64,000 nt of DNA from Candidatus Defluviibacillus avedoerensis (GTDB taxonomy: Bacteria; Pseudomonadota; Gammaproteobacteria; Burkholderiales; Burkholderiaceae_C). Shown one piece after another: positions 36,087-45,232 of this stretch. The first letter of the stretch is position 1; each line of letters starts with the position of its first letter. The notes beneath the pieces are model-generated. The model had not been told where the DNA came from, did not search any database, and saw only the letters and a list, made by a program, of their open reading frames with translations. The stretch lies in contig JADJBS010000011.1 in assembly GCA_016703665.1 (NCBI GenBank), positions 1-64,000 of the forward strand, in the 5' to 3' direction. The position numbers were made by a program, and so were the translations under genes.

Positions 36087-37807
36087 AATCCCACCTCCTG
36101 AGGGAAGTACTTGATCACGCTGCGCACCGGGTTGGGCGCTGCCTGGCCCAGGCCGCAGATGGAGGCATCGGCCATGACCTGGCTCAGGTCTTCCAGCGTG
36201 TGGGCATCCCAGACCGGCGCTTTCATCAGTTCGGCCGCTTTGGCGGTGCCGACCCGGCAAGGGGTGCACTGGCCACAGCTCTCGTCGGCAAAAAACCGCA
36301 TCATGTTGAGCGCCGCGTCACGTGCCTTGTCGTGCTGGCTGAGCACAATGACGGCAGCCGAACCGATGAAGCCGCCGTGCGGCTGAAGGGTGTCAAAGTC
36401 CAGCGGCACATCGGCAAGCTTGGCGGGGAAGATACCGCCACTCGCCCCACCGGGCAGATAGGCATACAGGCTGTGGCCCGCCAGCATGCCGCCGCAGTGT
36501 TCGTCAATCAACTCACGCAGGGTGATGCCAGCTGGGGCCAGCTTGACGCCGGGGTTCTTGACCCGGCCGCTGACGCTGAAGGAGCGAAAGCCTTTGCGAC
36601 CATGCCTGCCGCGCTCGGCAAACCAGTCTGGCCCGTGGGTCAGGATGTCACGCACCCAGTACAGGGTCTCGAAGTTGTGCTCCAGCGTGGGGCGGCCAAA
36701 CAGCCCGGTCTGCGCGATGTAGGGCGGGCGCAGACGTGGCTCGCCCCGCTTGCCTTCGATGCTCTCGATCATGGCGGACTCTTCGCCGCAAATGTAGGCA
36801 CCAGCGCCGCGCCGCAGCTCGATGCGCGGCAGGGGAAACGGGGGGTTGGCTTGCAGGGCTGCCAACTCGCGTGTCAGCAGGGCACGGCAGTCGTGGTATT
36901 CATCGCGCAGGTAGATGTAGACGGCCTCGCAACCGACCACATGCGCGGCAATCAGCATGCCTTCCAGAAAACGGTGGGGGTCACGTTCGAGGTAATACCG
37001 GTCTTTGAAGGTGCCGGGCTCGCCCTCGTCGATGTTGACCGCCATCAGTGCGGGCACGCCCTGCTCGCGCACCTGGGCTTTCACAATCTGCCACTTGCGC
37101 CCCGCCGGGAAGCCCGCGCCTCCCAGGCCGCGCAGGCCTGCATGCTCCATGCGCTGAAGGATGGCATCGACGTCGTGCTCGCCCTGGGTCACGGAAGCAG
37201 CCAATGCGTACCCGCCTGCAGCACGGTAGGCATCAAACGCTATCAATTCAGAAGCATACTTTGCTTTATGGACATGCCGCAAGGTCATTTTTGATGCCTC
37301 AACTGTCGCTTCCACCGTCGCTTTAGGCAACGCCTGTTGCCCGACCTGCACGGCAGGCGCCTGCTCACAGCGGCCCAGGCAGGGCGAAGGCAGAACGCGA
37401 ACACCTTGCCCCAGCAGGGCTGGCAGGCGCGCCAGCAAGTCGTCGGCACCAGCCATCTGGCAACTGAGGCTCTGGCAGACACGCACGGTTTGAGCAGCGG
37501 GTTGGGCCCCGTCACGCAAGATGTCGAAGTGGTGATAGAAACTGGCGACTTCAAACACCTCGACGATGGGGATGTTCATCTCGGTGGCCAGGGCCACCAG
37601 CAGGTCTTCGGGTAAGCCGCCGCAGGCATCGTTGATCAGGTGCAGAAACTCGATCAGCAGGTCACGCCGATAACCCTCTGGCGGGCGGTTCCCCAGCAAA
37701 GCCCTGACACGTTCACGCGCGGCAGGATCAGGCTGGCGGCCCTTGAGTTGACCGCGCCGGGCAGTCTGGCGCAACGCGTCTGGGGTGCTGAGGGGAATGG
37801 CTTGCAT
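36083..37807 (-). CDS. fdsB: NAD-dependent formate dehydrogenase beta subunit with fused FdsG (NuoE-NuoF type)
   Basis: A 574-residue fusion. Residues 1-150 are the FdsG/NuoE thioredoxin-like part with [2Fe-2S] ligands in VRVCQSLSCQMAG and SPCLGRCEQAP. The rest is the FdsB/NuoF part: NADH and FMN site GLGGAGFPAGRKW, NIDEGEPGTFKDRY, YICGEESAMIESIEGKRG, and the [4Fe-4S] ligands ESCGQCTPCRVG. It passes electrons from FdsA to NAD+. In Cupriavidus FdsG and FdsB are separate; here they are one chain of near-normal combined length. Its stop overlaps the fdsA start. Intact, 15 bases after fghA. Confidence 0.92.
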   Translation of the reverse strand: MQAIPLSTPDALRQTARRGQLKGRQPDPAARERVRALLGNRPPEGYRRDLLIEFLHLINDACGGLPEDLLVALATEMNIPIVEVFEVASFYHHFDILRDGAQPAAQTVRVCQSLSCQMAGADDLLARLPALLGQGVRVLPSPCLGRCEQAPAVQVGQQALPKATVEATVEASKMTLRHVHKAKYASELIAFDAYRAAGGYALAASVTQGEHDVDAILQRMEHAGLRGLGGAGFPAGRKWQIVKAQVREQGVPALMAVNIDEGEPGTFKDRYYLERDPHRFLEGMLIAAHVVGCEAVYIYLRDEYHDCRALLTRELAALQANPPFPLPRIELRRGAGAYICGEESAMIESIEGKRGEPRLRPPYIAQTGLFGRPTLEHNFETLYWVRDILTHGPDWFAERGRHGRKGFRSFSVSGRVKNPGVKLAPAGITLRELIDEHCGGMLAGHSLYAYLPGGASGGIFPAKLADVPLDFDTLQPHGGFIGSAAVIVLSQHDKARDAALNMMRFFADESCGQCTPCRVGTAKAAELMKAPVWDAHTLEDLSQVMADASICGLGQAAPNPVRSVIKYFPQEVGL

Positions 37808-37822
37808 GGACGGTGAAACGGT

Positions 37823-38689
37823 TCAATGTGCTGCAGTCCGCAATTGCCCATGGTGAAACCGAAGGTGGTCTTCCATGAAAGTCTGGACAAAATAATACCC
37901 GTGATCAAACCCCGCATGGCGGCGAAGTGTCAGCGGCTGATGCCCCGCCGCGCAGGCCTGTTCCAGCAGTTCGGGCTTCAGTTGCGCAAGCAAAAATTGA
38001 TCTGCAAGCCCTTGGTCCACCAAGATGCCAGCGGGATACGCGGGCGACGCCGCATTGGCGATCAGTGCACTGGCGTCATAGCCTTGCCACGGCGACGTAT
38101 CTGCCCCCAGGTAATGGCTGAGTGCTTTGGTGCCCCATTGGCACTGGGTTGCGGCACAAATCGGCGCAAACGCTGACAGACTCTTGAACAATCCCGGATA
38201 GCGCAAGGCGAGGGTCAAGGCGCCATGCCCACCCATGGAGTGCCCAAAAATCCCCAGGCGATCCACATCGGCACCGAATTGCGTGACGATGATCCGCCGA
38301 AGCTCGTTGACCACGGAGTCTTCCATCCGGTAATGGACAAACCATGGCAGTTGGGTGGCATTCATGTAAAAGCCCGCGCCTGCCCCCAAGTCCCAGTCCC
38401 TGGTTTCATCGGGCACTCCCGTGTTGCGTGGGCTGGTGTCGGGAGAGACCAGCATCAGCCCCAACTCGGCCGCCATGCGCTGCGCTCCCGCCTTAATCGG
38501 AAAAGTCTCCTCTGTACAGGTCAACCCTGCGAGGTAAATCAGCGCGGGCACCGGTCCGGCTTTGGCCTGCGGTGGCTTGAACACCGAAAACCGCATCGGC
38601 AAACCGATGCTGCCAGAAGTGTGGCTGTAAAAACCCTGCACGCCACCAAAACAGGCGTGTTCGGAAACAGTGGTCAAAGTGTCTGGCAT
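37823..38689 (-). CDS. fghA: S-formylglutathione hydrolase
   Basis: A 288-residue esterase-fold enzyme that hydrolyses S-formylglutathione to formate and glutathione. The nucleophile motif is GHSMGGHGALT, and ALIYLAGLTCTEETFPIKAG, PDTSPRNT and AGFDHGYYFVQTF (catalytic His region) are all typical of the family. Third gene of the operon, between an alpha/beta hydrolase and fdsB. It works directly after FrmA and supplies formate to FdsBA. Intact, ATG start. Confidence 0.92.
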   Translation of the reverse strand: MPDTLTTVSEHACFGGVQGFYSHTSGSIGLPMRFSVFKPPQAKAGPVPALIYLAGLTCTEETFPIKAGAQRMAAELGLMLVSPDTSPRNTGVPDETRDWDLGAGAGFYMNATQLPWFVHYRMEDSVVNELRRIIVTQFGADVDRLGIFGHSMGGHGALTLALRYPGLFKSLSAFAPICAATQCQWGTKALSHYLGADTSPWQGYDASALIANAASPAYPAGILVDQGLADQFLLAQLKPELLEQACAAGHQPLTLRRHAGFDHGYYFVQTFMEDHLRFHHGQLRTAAH

Positions 38690-38697
38690 AGGTAGGG

Positions 38698-39609
38698 TCA
38701 GCGGGGTAGCAGTTCAGCCACCGCGTCAGCAAAAGTGTGTGGCAACTCTTGAGGCATGTTGTGCCCCACACCGTTCACCAACCGGTGCGAGCGTGGACCG
38801 CTGAAAAAGCGCGCATGGGCACAAGCATCTGCCGGTGGGCGCACGCCGTCATCGATGCCGTCAAAGGTGATGCAAGGCACGGCAATGACGGGTTGCGCTG
38901 CCAGACGCCGCTCCACCTCGGCGTGGGCAGGGTCACCGGGCACTAGGCCGAAACGGTGACGGTAGGACTGGATGACTACCTCCACAAAATCGGGGTTGTC
39001 AAAGGCCTTGGCGCTTTGCTCAAACGTGGCGTCGTCAAACTGCCAGGTGGGGGACCAGGTCTTCCATAACTGACGGCAAACCGCGCGCCGGTCAGCCGCC
39101 AGACCAGCACGGCCCCGTTCGCTGTGAAAATAGTATTGGTACCAAAGGCGCTGCTCGTTCTCGGGCGTGTCGGGCAGCAGGGCTTTGGCTATGTTCTGGA
39201 TGTTGTAGCTGTTGAAGGACAGCAGACCGTGGCAACGCTCAGGCCACAGTGCCGCCACCACGCAGGCGGCTCGCCCGCCCCAGTCATACCCGGCCAGCAC
39301 GGCTTGCGGGACGTGCAATGCGTCCATCAACGCCAGCAAATCTGCGCCCAGGGCGGCCTGTTCGCCAGATCGCGGCGTCTGGTCGCTTAAAAACCGCGTC
39401 GGGCCAAAGCCTCGCAGATACGGCACGATGACCCGGCAGCCTTGGGCCGCCAGCAGCGGCGCCACCTCGGCATAGGCGTGCACGTCATACGGAAAGCCAT
39501 GCATCAAGAACACGGGCGTGCCGTCGGCTGAGCCAGACTCGACAAATGCCACGTCCAGCTGCCCCGCCTGTACCCGGCGTAGCACTCCAAAGCCAGGCTG
39601 CGCCGTCAT
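38698..39609 (-). CDS. Alpha/beta hydrolase, epoxide hydrolase / dehalogenase-like
   Basis: A 303-residue hydrolase. The oxyanion motif is MHGFPYDVH, the nucleophile elbow is AGYDWGGRAA (Asp followed by Trp, as in epoxide hydrolases and haloalkane dehalogenases), and the catalytic His is in NGVGHNMPQELP. The acid is probably in the FDGIDDGV segment. The substrate is not known. It lies between frmA and fghA with gaps of only 2 and 8 bases, so it is co-transcribed with the formaldehyde pathway. It might produce or remove a reactive small molecule feeding that pathway, which is inference only. Intact. Confidence 0.82.
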   Translation of the reverse strand: MTAQPGFGVLRRVQAGQLDVAFVESGSADGTPVFLMHGFPYDVHAYAEVAPLLAAQGCRVIVPYLRGFGPTRFLSDQTPRSGEQAALGADLLALMDALHVPQAVLAGYDWGGRAACVVAALWPERCHGLLSFNSYNIQNIAKALLPDTPENEQRLWYQYYFHSERGRAGLAADRRAVCRQLWKTWSPTWQFDDATFEQSAKAFDNPDFVEVVIQSYRHRFGLVPGDPAHAEVERRLAAQPVIAVPCITFDGIDDGVRPPADACAHARFFSGPRSHRLVNGVGHNMPQELPHTFADAVAELLPR

Positions 39610-39611
39610 GT

Positions 39612-40718
39612 TCAGTACAGCACCACACCGCGAATTGACTCGCCGCGTTTCATCAAATCAAAACCCTTGTTGATGTCCTCCAGCGGCATGGTGTGGGTGA
39701 TCAGGTCATCGATGTTGATCTTGCCCTCCATGTACCAGTCCACGATTTTCGGAACATCTGTGCGGCCGCGCGCGCCACCATAGGCCGAACCCTCCCACTT
39801 GCGGCCGGTCACCAACTGGAACGGACGGGTGCTGATCTCGGCACCCGCTTCGGCCACGCCGATGATGATGCTGCGGCCCCAACCTTTGTGGGTGCATTCC
39901 AGGGCGTCACGCATGACCTTGGTGTTGCCGATGCATTCAAAGCTGTAGTCGGCACCGCCGTCTGTGAGCTGAACAATGGCGTCAACCACATTGGGCACTT
40001 CCTTGGGGTTGACGAAGTGGGTCATGCCAAATTGACGTGCCATCTCCTGGCGGGCGGGGTTGATGTCCACACCAATGATCTTGTCAGCACCGACCATCTT
40101 GGCACCCTGGATCACGTTGAGGCCAATGCCACCGAGACCAAACACCACGACATTGGCACCGGCTTCGACCTTGGCGGTGAAGATCACGGCGCCAATGCCG
40201 GTGGTGACGCCGCAGCCGATGTAGCAGACCTTGTCAAAAGGTGCGTCCTTGCGGATTTTTGCCAGGGAGATTTCGGGCGCCACCGTATAGTTGCTGAAGG
40301 TGCTGGTGCCCATGTAGTGAAAAATGGGCTTGCCGTCCAGGCTGAATCGGCTGGTGGCGTCGGGCATCAAGCCCTTGCCCTGTGTGCCGCGGATCAGCTG
40401 GCAGAGGTTGGTCTTGCGCGAGAGGCAAAACTTGCACTGGCGGCATTCCGGCGTGTAAAGCGGAATTACATGGTCACCCTTTTGCAGCGTGGTCACGCCG
40501 GGGCCGACATCGACGACGATGCCCGCGCCTTCGTGGCCCAGGATGGCAGGAAAAATACCCTCAGGGTCAGCACCCGACAGGGTGTAGTAATCGGTGTGGC
40601 AAATGCCCGTGGCCTTGATCTCGACCAGCACTTCGCCAAATTGGGGGCCTTGCAGATCGACGGTTTCAATGGTGAGGGGCTGGCCTGCTTGCCAGGCGAC
40701 GGCGGCTTTGGTTTTCAT
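39612..40718 (-). CDS. frmA: S-(hydroxymethyl)glutathione dehydrogenase / class III alcohol dehydrogenase
   Basis: A 368-residue zinc enzyme, the usual length. It oxidises the spontaneous formaldehyde-glutathione adduct to S-formylglutathione with NAD+. Catalytic zinc site: ATGICHTDYYTLSG and GHEGAG; structural zinc group CRQCKFCLSRKTNLC; Rossmann loop VFGLGGIGLNVIQGAK. The start ATG 40718 gives the standard N-terminus KTKAAVAWQAGQPL; the open frame continues upstream without homology. No strong ribosome site is seen. First gene of the operon frmA-hydrolase-fghA-fdsB-fdsA; the 49 bases upstream to the neighbouring stop must hold the promoter or it extends into that gene. Confidence 0.93.
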   Translation of the reverse strand: MKTKAAVAWQAGQPLTIETVDLQGPQFGEVLVEIKATGICHTDYYTLSGADPEGIFPAILGHEGAGIVVDVGPGVTTLQKGDHVIPLYTPECRQCKFCLSRKTNLCQLIRGTQGKGLMPDATSRFSLDGKPIFHYMGTSTFSNYTVAPEISLAKIRKDAPFDKVCYIGCGVTTGIGAVIFTAKVEAGANVVVFGLGGIGLNVIQGAKMVGADKIIGVDINPARQEMARQFGMTHFVNPKEVPNVVDAIVQLTDGGADYSFECIGNTKVMRDALECTHKGWGRSIIIGVAEAGAEISTRPFQLVTGRKWEGSAYGGARGRTDVPKIVDWYMEGKINIDDLITHTMPLEDINKGFDLMKRGESIRGVVLY

Positions 40719-40767
40719 GTGATAAGTGTGGCTTGACGAAAGGCGTCGTTTGGGTGGGTGAATGGCA

Positions 40768-42307
40768 TCACCGCAGGTATTTGTGCCCGCTGTTGATACC
40801 GTAGTTACCAGACACGCCTGGCGAAGCATTGGCATTGCGGGCTCGAATAAAAGCCGAGCCAAATACTGGCGTTCCGGTGTAACCGTTGCTGGTATCTATG
40901 CGTCCCCATCCATTGACAAAGGCTCTGTTCACGGTGGGCTCGGCGGTGATGGATGCGCCGATGGCAGAAACTGGCGAGGTTCCGAACGGAACGGTCGCGA
41001 CTGCACCACACAACTTGACATAGGCAGAAGCGGCCAAAACATTGTCGCCCACGCTTTTCGACGTCTCATCACGGTCGTAAAAGGTGAACACCTGGTCTGA
41101 GCAAGCTTGAAAAACTCGGTTCCTTCATAGCCTGTCATCAGGTTGTAGACAGGTTTACTCTGGACGTAATCGAACGCCACACTGAAGCGTTTGGTCGGAA
41201 AACTGAATACCCAGTCTGTTGAAGCCTCAATAGCAGGATCTGTCGCGTAATCGTTATGAACCGCCTTGACAGCCATGACTTTGCTCACCATGGCGGTGTA
41301 GGCCATGGGGTCAGCAAGACCAGAAACCAAAGGTGTGGACAAGTCAGGCAGATCTGACATTAATGGCTTGACCAGGGGCAAGGATGCAGAAATATAGGTC
41401 GATACCCGTCCAGTCGCAGATTTGCTGGCATAGGTACCAGAACGAAGGAGTGGATCTGCCGTCGCCGCGTCTGCATTTCCTGCGGATACAGAACTTTGTG
41501 GGTACACCATGTAAGCGCCGCGTCCTGGGAGTCCGCTGGCCTGGTTAATGGCCATGATCGCCAGGGCGTTGCCAGAATAGGTCAGAGTCTGGGACACATT
41601 GATGTTGGTCCAACTCGCTCTGAGGCTTCCTGTTGGGCCACCAAAACCCAGCGCGGCTGCACTGGTTTCATCAGCTGCATCCGTCAACGTAGCGAGTACG
41701 GCTGCTGAACCGCAGTTGCGAGAAGACCCTGCCGCAGGCGCAATGGACTTGAAGAGTGAGTCCGAAGCACTTGACTGAGGAATATCAGCCAACGTGATGA
41801 TTTCAATGTAACCCTCCCGCGTCTGGGAGGCCTTGTCACTCGCGCTCAGCGCCGGATTGAGCCTGCCAGTGCCGAAACTGTAAAGTTGCCCTGACATCAG
41901 GCTGGGCAGCGTACAGCTTGACTCGTCTGAAGAAAGCTGCGCAATACCAGACTCAGCATTTTGGGAAACAGCGGCATTCCAGACATCCCCGGTGCCAGAA
42001 ATACGGTCAAATTCAACAGATTGTCTGCGTTGCTCGCACCTCGGTAGCGAACTTTGACGGCTTTACCGTTGATGATGTCGGTATTGACGACACTCAAAAT
42101 ACTGACATTGCCACCTTGAGCATTGAAATACGGCACAACCAGCACGTGACCAATGCCATCGGTATTCACTACCACGCCTGTCGCATCGGTTGCACCCACC
42201 CCACTGTTTCCAATGGCACGGGTTCCCACAATCAAGCCAGCATGCGCAACAGAACATACAAGGGCTGCCAGACAAGCTGCTTTCAGGAGATTCAATAGAT
42301 AGGGCAC
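40768..42307 (-). CDS. Exported protein of unknown function, tandem paralogue 1, two frameshifts
   Basis: A signal peptide (LLNLLKAACLAALVCSVAHA) is followed by a mature protein closely related to the next gene: shared segments include NTDGIGHVLVVPYFNAQGGN, NGKAVKVRYRG, NLTVFLAPGDVWN and the C-terminus ASPGVSGNYGI. Frame breaks lie in the CCGG run near 41990-41996 and near 41098-41104. Repaired length is about 513 codons, somewhat shorter than the paralogue. Two cysteines around SSCTLPSL and LCGAV may pair. I do not recognise the family. It is likely secreted or on the outer surface, and may be structural. Confidence 0.72.
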
Positions 42308-42321
42308 GGTGATACTCCTGA

Positions 42322-43944
42322 TTAGCGGCTAAAGCTGTGCGGCGACACAATGCCATAGTTTCCTGAAACACCTGGCGCCGAAACAGGGTTGCTTGCCTTG
42401 ATGAAGGAGGCTCCAATCAACGGGATGCCTGTGGTGGTGGTTATCGCAGAAATCAAGGCGGAGTTCTTTGTATTCAATGTTGCCCAGCCGTTCACTGACG
42501 CAGCACCTGCCTGCACGACAGAAACAGAGGCTGCCAGCGCAGATTCATTGGCGAACTTCAGAACTGGAACGGCACCGCACAATGACAACGGGGTAACGGC
42601 TTGGGGATTGGTGGATCCAGCGGGTTGGTGCCTCCCTGCAGCCTCGCGGTCAAAGAACGTCTGGTCTTCTGCAAGGGTACAAATCAACCCGTTGGCGACA
42701 CTGCTGTTTGCCGAAGAGAAATACTCGGCATTGCCTGCCGCTGTGACCAGTGAATACACAAGGACTGGCTGAGATTGGCGGAAATCTGCACCCACGCTGT
42801 AACGCCGGGCAGGCATGCTGAGTACCCAGTCTGAGGCCGCGCCAATGCCAGGCTCGGTTGCGTACTCGTTAATCACCGACTTGACCGCCATGATTTTGCT
42901 TAGCTGTGCTGCCTGAAAGGTAGGCATCGACGCTCCCTCAAGATAGGGTGTTGAAATATCCGGGAAATCAGACCATACCGCCTTGACGATGGGCAAACTG
43001 CCACTTTGCGGTACATACGCAGTTGCCACCCCCGCAGCGGTTTTTGCAGCCAAGGGGGTCAACCGGAGCATCGGATCAGCCGTGAGACTGTCAACATTGC
43101 TGGCCGCATCCGTACTTTGTGCAAAAAAAACAAAGTTCGCGCGGGCTGGCAAACCTGAACTGTCTCGCGCCTCGATCGCAAACGCATCTCCGCTGAAGGT
43201 CAGTGTTCTGGGGACATTCACAATCGTCCAAGTCCCCTGGATCCCTGTTGTCGGTGTGGCAAATCCCTGTGCTGCCGCCGCAGCCTCCGAAGTTGTTTCC
43301 ACCTGGGTTGCGAGGAGAGTCGCAGAATTGCAGGCACGCACGCCACCCGTTGCCTGCCTAGAAATTGACTTGAAGAGACTGCCAGCGGTGGCTGCAACCG
43401 TTCCCAGAGCAGGAATGTTGGCCATGGTCATCAGTTCGACATAGCCTTCGAGTGTGTGACTGACCGCCTCAGAGCTGCTCAGCCCAGGGCGCAAGCGACT
43501 TCCAGAGAATCTCAATGCATTTCCTGAGGACAGGCTTGGCAGGGTACAGCTGCTGTCCGCAGATGTGAGTTGCGCAGATCCCGTGCTGGGATCCTGTGAA
43601 ACCAATCCATTCCACACATCATTGGGTGCAAGAAAAACCGTCAGATCGAGCACAGAATCCCCGTTTGTTGCCCCCCTGAATCGCACCTTGACGGCTTTGC
43701 CATTGAGGTAATCCGTGTTGGTCAAACTCAGAATCGTTGCATTGCCACCCTGGGCGCTGTAATACGGAAGCAACAGGATGTGGCCTATTCCATCCGCATT
43801 GACCGTCAGCGTGTTGGCCGTTGTTTGCCCTAAATTGACTGGCCCAGGCTGATCACGCCCTCCAATCACGCCGGCAAGCGCAACTTGGCCAACAAGGACC
43901 AGACACCCACAAATCAACTTGATGGCGTCGAGATACTTCTTCAT
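42322..43944 (-). CDS. Exported protein of unknown function, tandem paralogue 2
   Basis: A 540-residue intact protein with a signal peptide (LICGCLVLVGQVALA). It has the same layout as its neighbour: TVNADGIGHILLLPYYSAQG, LNGKAVKVRFRGATNGDS, LDLTVFLAPNDVWNGLVSQD, SSCTLPSLSSGN, SDFPDISTPYL and ending NPVSAPGVSGNYGIVSPHS. The repeated GxGH...LPYY block and many Ser/Thr/Ala residues suggest a beta-rich secreted or surface protein. It lies 14 bases before paralogue 1, so they are probably co-transcribed. No enzyme motif was found. Confidence 0.78.
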   Translation of the reverse strand: MKKYLDAIKLICGCLVLVGQVALAGVIGGRDQPGPVNLGQTTANTLTVNADGIGHILLLPYYSAQGGNATILSLTNTDYLNGKAVKVRFRGATNGDSVLDLTVFLAPNDVWNGLVSQDPSTGSAQLTSADSSCTLPSLSSGNALRFSGSRLRPGLSSSEAVSHTLEGYVELMTMANIPALGTVAATAGSLFKSISRQATGGVRACNSATLLATQVETTSEAAAAAQGFATPTTGIQGTWTIVNVPRTLTFSGDAFAIEARDSSGLPARANFVFFAQSTDAASNVDSLTADPMLRLTPLAAKTAAGVATAYVPQSGSLPIVKAVWSDFPDISTPYLEGASMPTFQAAQLSKIMAVKSVINEYATEPGIGAASDWVLSMPARRYSVGADFRQSQPVLVYSLVTAAGNAEYFSSANSSVANGLICTLAEDQTFFDREAAGRHQPAGSTNPQAVTPLSLCGAVPVLKFANESALAASVSVVQAGAASVNGWATLNTKNSALISAITTTTGIPLIGASFIKASNPVSAPGVSGNYGIVSPHSFSR

Positions 43945-43993
43945 TTCTTGCTCCCTGAACGGACAATAAATTTAGCCACAAAGCACTTTGGCA

Positions 43994-45083
43994 TCAGGTG
44001 TCTTTGGAAATCTTGATACTCGGGAACTTGGACGAAAAATCCTTGGCCTTGGCCGCAATCTTGATCGCCACCTGGCGTGCCACGGTCTTGTAGATGCTGG
44101 CCACTTCGCCTTCTGGGTCAGACACGACGGTGGGGCGCCCGCTGTCGGCCTGCATACGGATGTTGATGTCCAGGGGCAGCGCCCCCAGGTAATCCATGCC
44201 GTATTCAACTGCCATCTTTTTCCCGCCGTCTGCGCCAAAAATATGCTCAACATGGCCGCACTTGCTGCAAACATGGGCAGCCATGTTTTCGACGATCCCG
44301 AGAATGGGCACACCCACCTTTTCAAACATCTTGATGCCTTTGCGGGCGTCCAGCAGCGCAATGTCTTGCGGTGTGGTCACGATCACCGCGCCAGTCAAAG
44401 GCACACGCTGACTTAGCGTGAGCTGGATGTCACCCGTGCCAGGGGGCATGTCGACGATCAAATAGTCCAGGTCTTTCCAGTTGGTCTGGCGCAGCAGTTG
44501 CTCCAGCGCCTGCGTGGCCATGGGGCCGCGCCAGATCATGGCTTCGTCCTTCTCGACCAGAAAGCCAATGGACATGACCTGAACGCCGTAGTTTTCCAGC
44601 GGCTCCATGGTCTGGCCGTCTTCGCTCTCAGGCCGCCCGCTCACGCCCATCATCATGGGTTGGCTGGGGCCGTAAATATCGGCGTCCAGCAAGCCCACAG
44701 ACGCCCCTTCGGCAGACAGCGCCAGCGCGATATTGGCGGCAGTGGTGCTTTTGCCTACCCCCTTTGCCTGAAGCCACGGCAATGATGTTCTTGACATTGG
44801 GCATTAGCTGAACGCCACGCTGCACCGCGTGGCTGATCACCTTGGTGCTGATGTTGGCCGACACATTGGTCACGCCAGGCACCGATTTGACTGCGGCCAC
44901 CAACGCGCGGCGCAGCGCCGGAATCTGGCTCTTGGCGGGGTAACCTAATTCGATGTCAAATGACACGTCGCCATCCTGGGCCACCAGGTTTTTCAGCGCT
45001 TTGGTCGTGACAAAGTCTGCCCCGGTGTTGGGGTCAATGACGGTCTGAAGGGCGTCCCTCAATGCATGCTCGTTCAATGCCAT
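43994..45083 (-). CDS. apbC: ApbC/Mrp iron-sulfur cluster carrier ATPase, one frameshift
   Basis: A P-loop ATPase of about 363 codons that carries [4Fe-4S] clusters to target proteins. The N-terminal MIP18-like domain is ALRDALQTVIDPNTGADFV. The deviant Walker A should read ASGKGGVGKSTTAAN, but the C5 run at 44758-44762 has one base too few and the frame breaks exactly there. Then DADIYGPSQPMMMG, DYLIVDMPPGTGD and the cluster-binding CSKCGH follow in the second frame. The start ATG 45083 (MALNEHALRD) is the usual N-terminus. Divergent from metG, with 149 bases between them. Confidence 0.88.
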
Positions 45084-45232
45084 GTGTAACTCCTGAATCT
45101 GCATAGTCTAGCCCGTTGGACGAGCCATTCAGCGGCACCTGGGCAACGCTGCCCATTGACGCGAGCGGCAGGGCCTAAAATTGCTCCCCCGCCCGTCGAA
45201 TTGTTCAGTGATGGGCGGATCTACCAGGTCAA

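Noticed and set aside
45084..45232. A sigma-70 promoter for metG using TTGACG and TAAAAT
   Set aside because: The two hexamers are only 14 bases apart, too close for a usual promoter, so no feature is listed.
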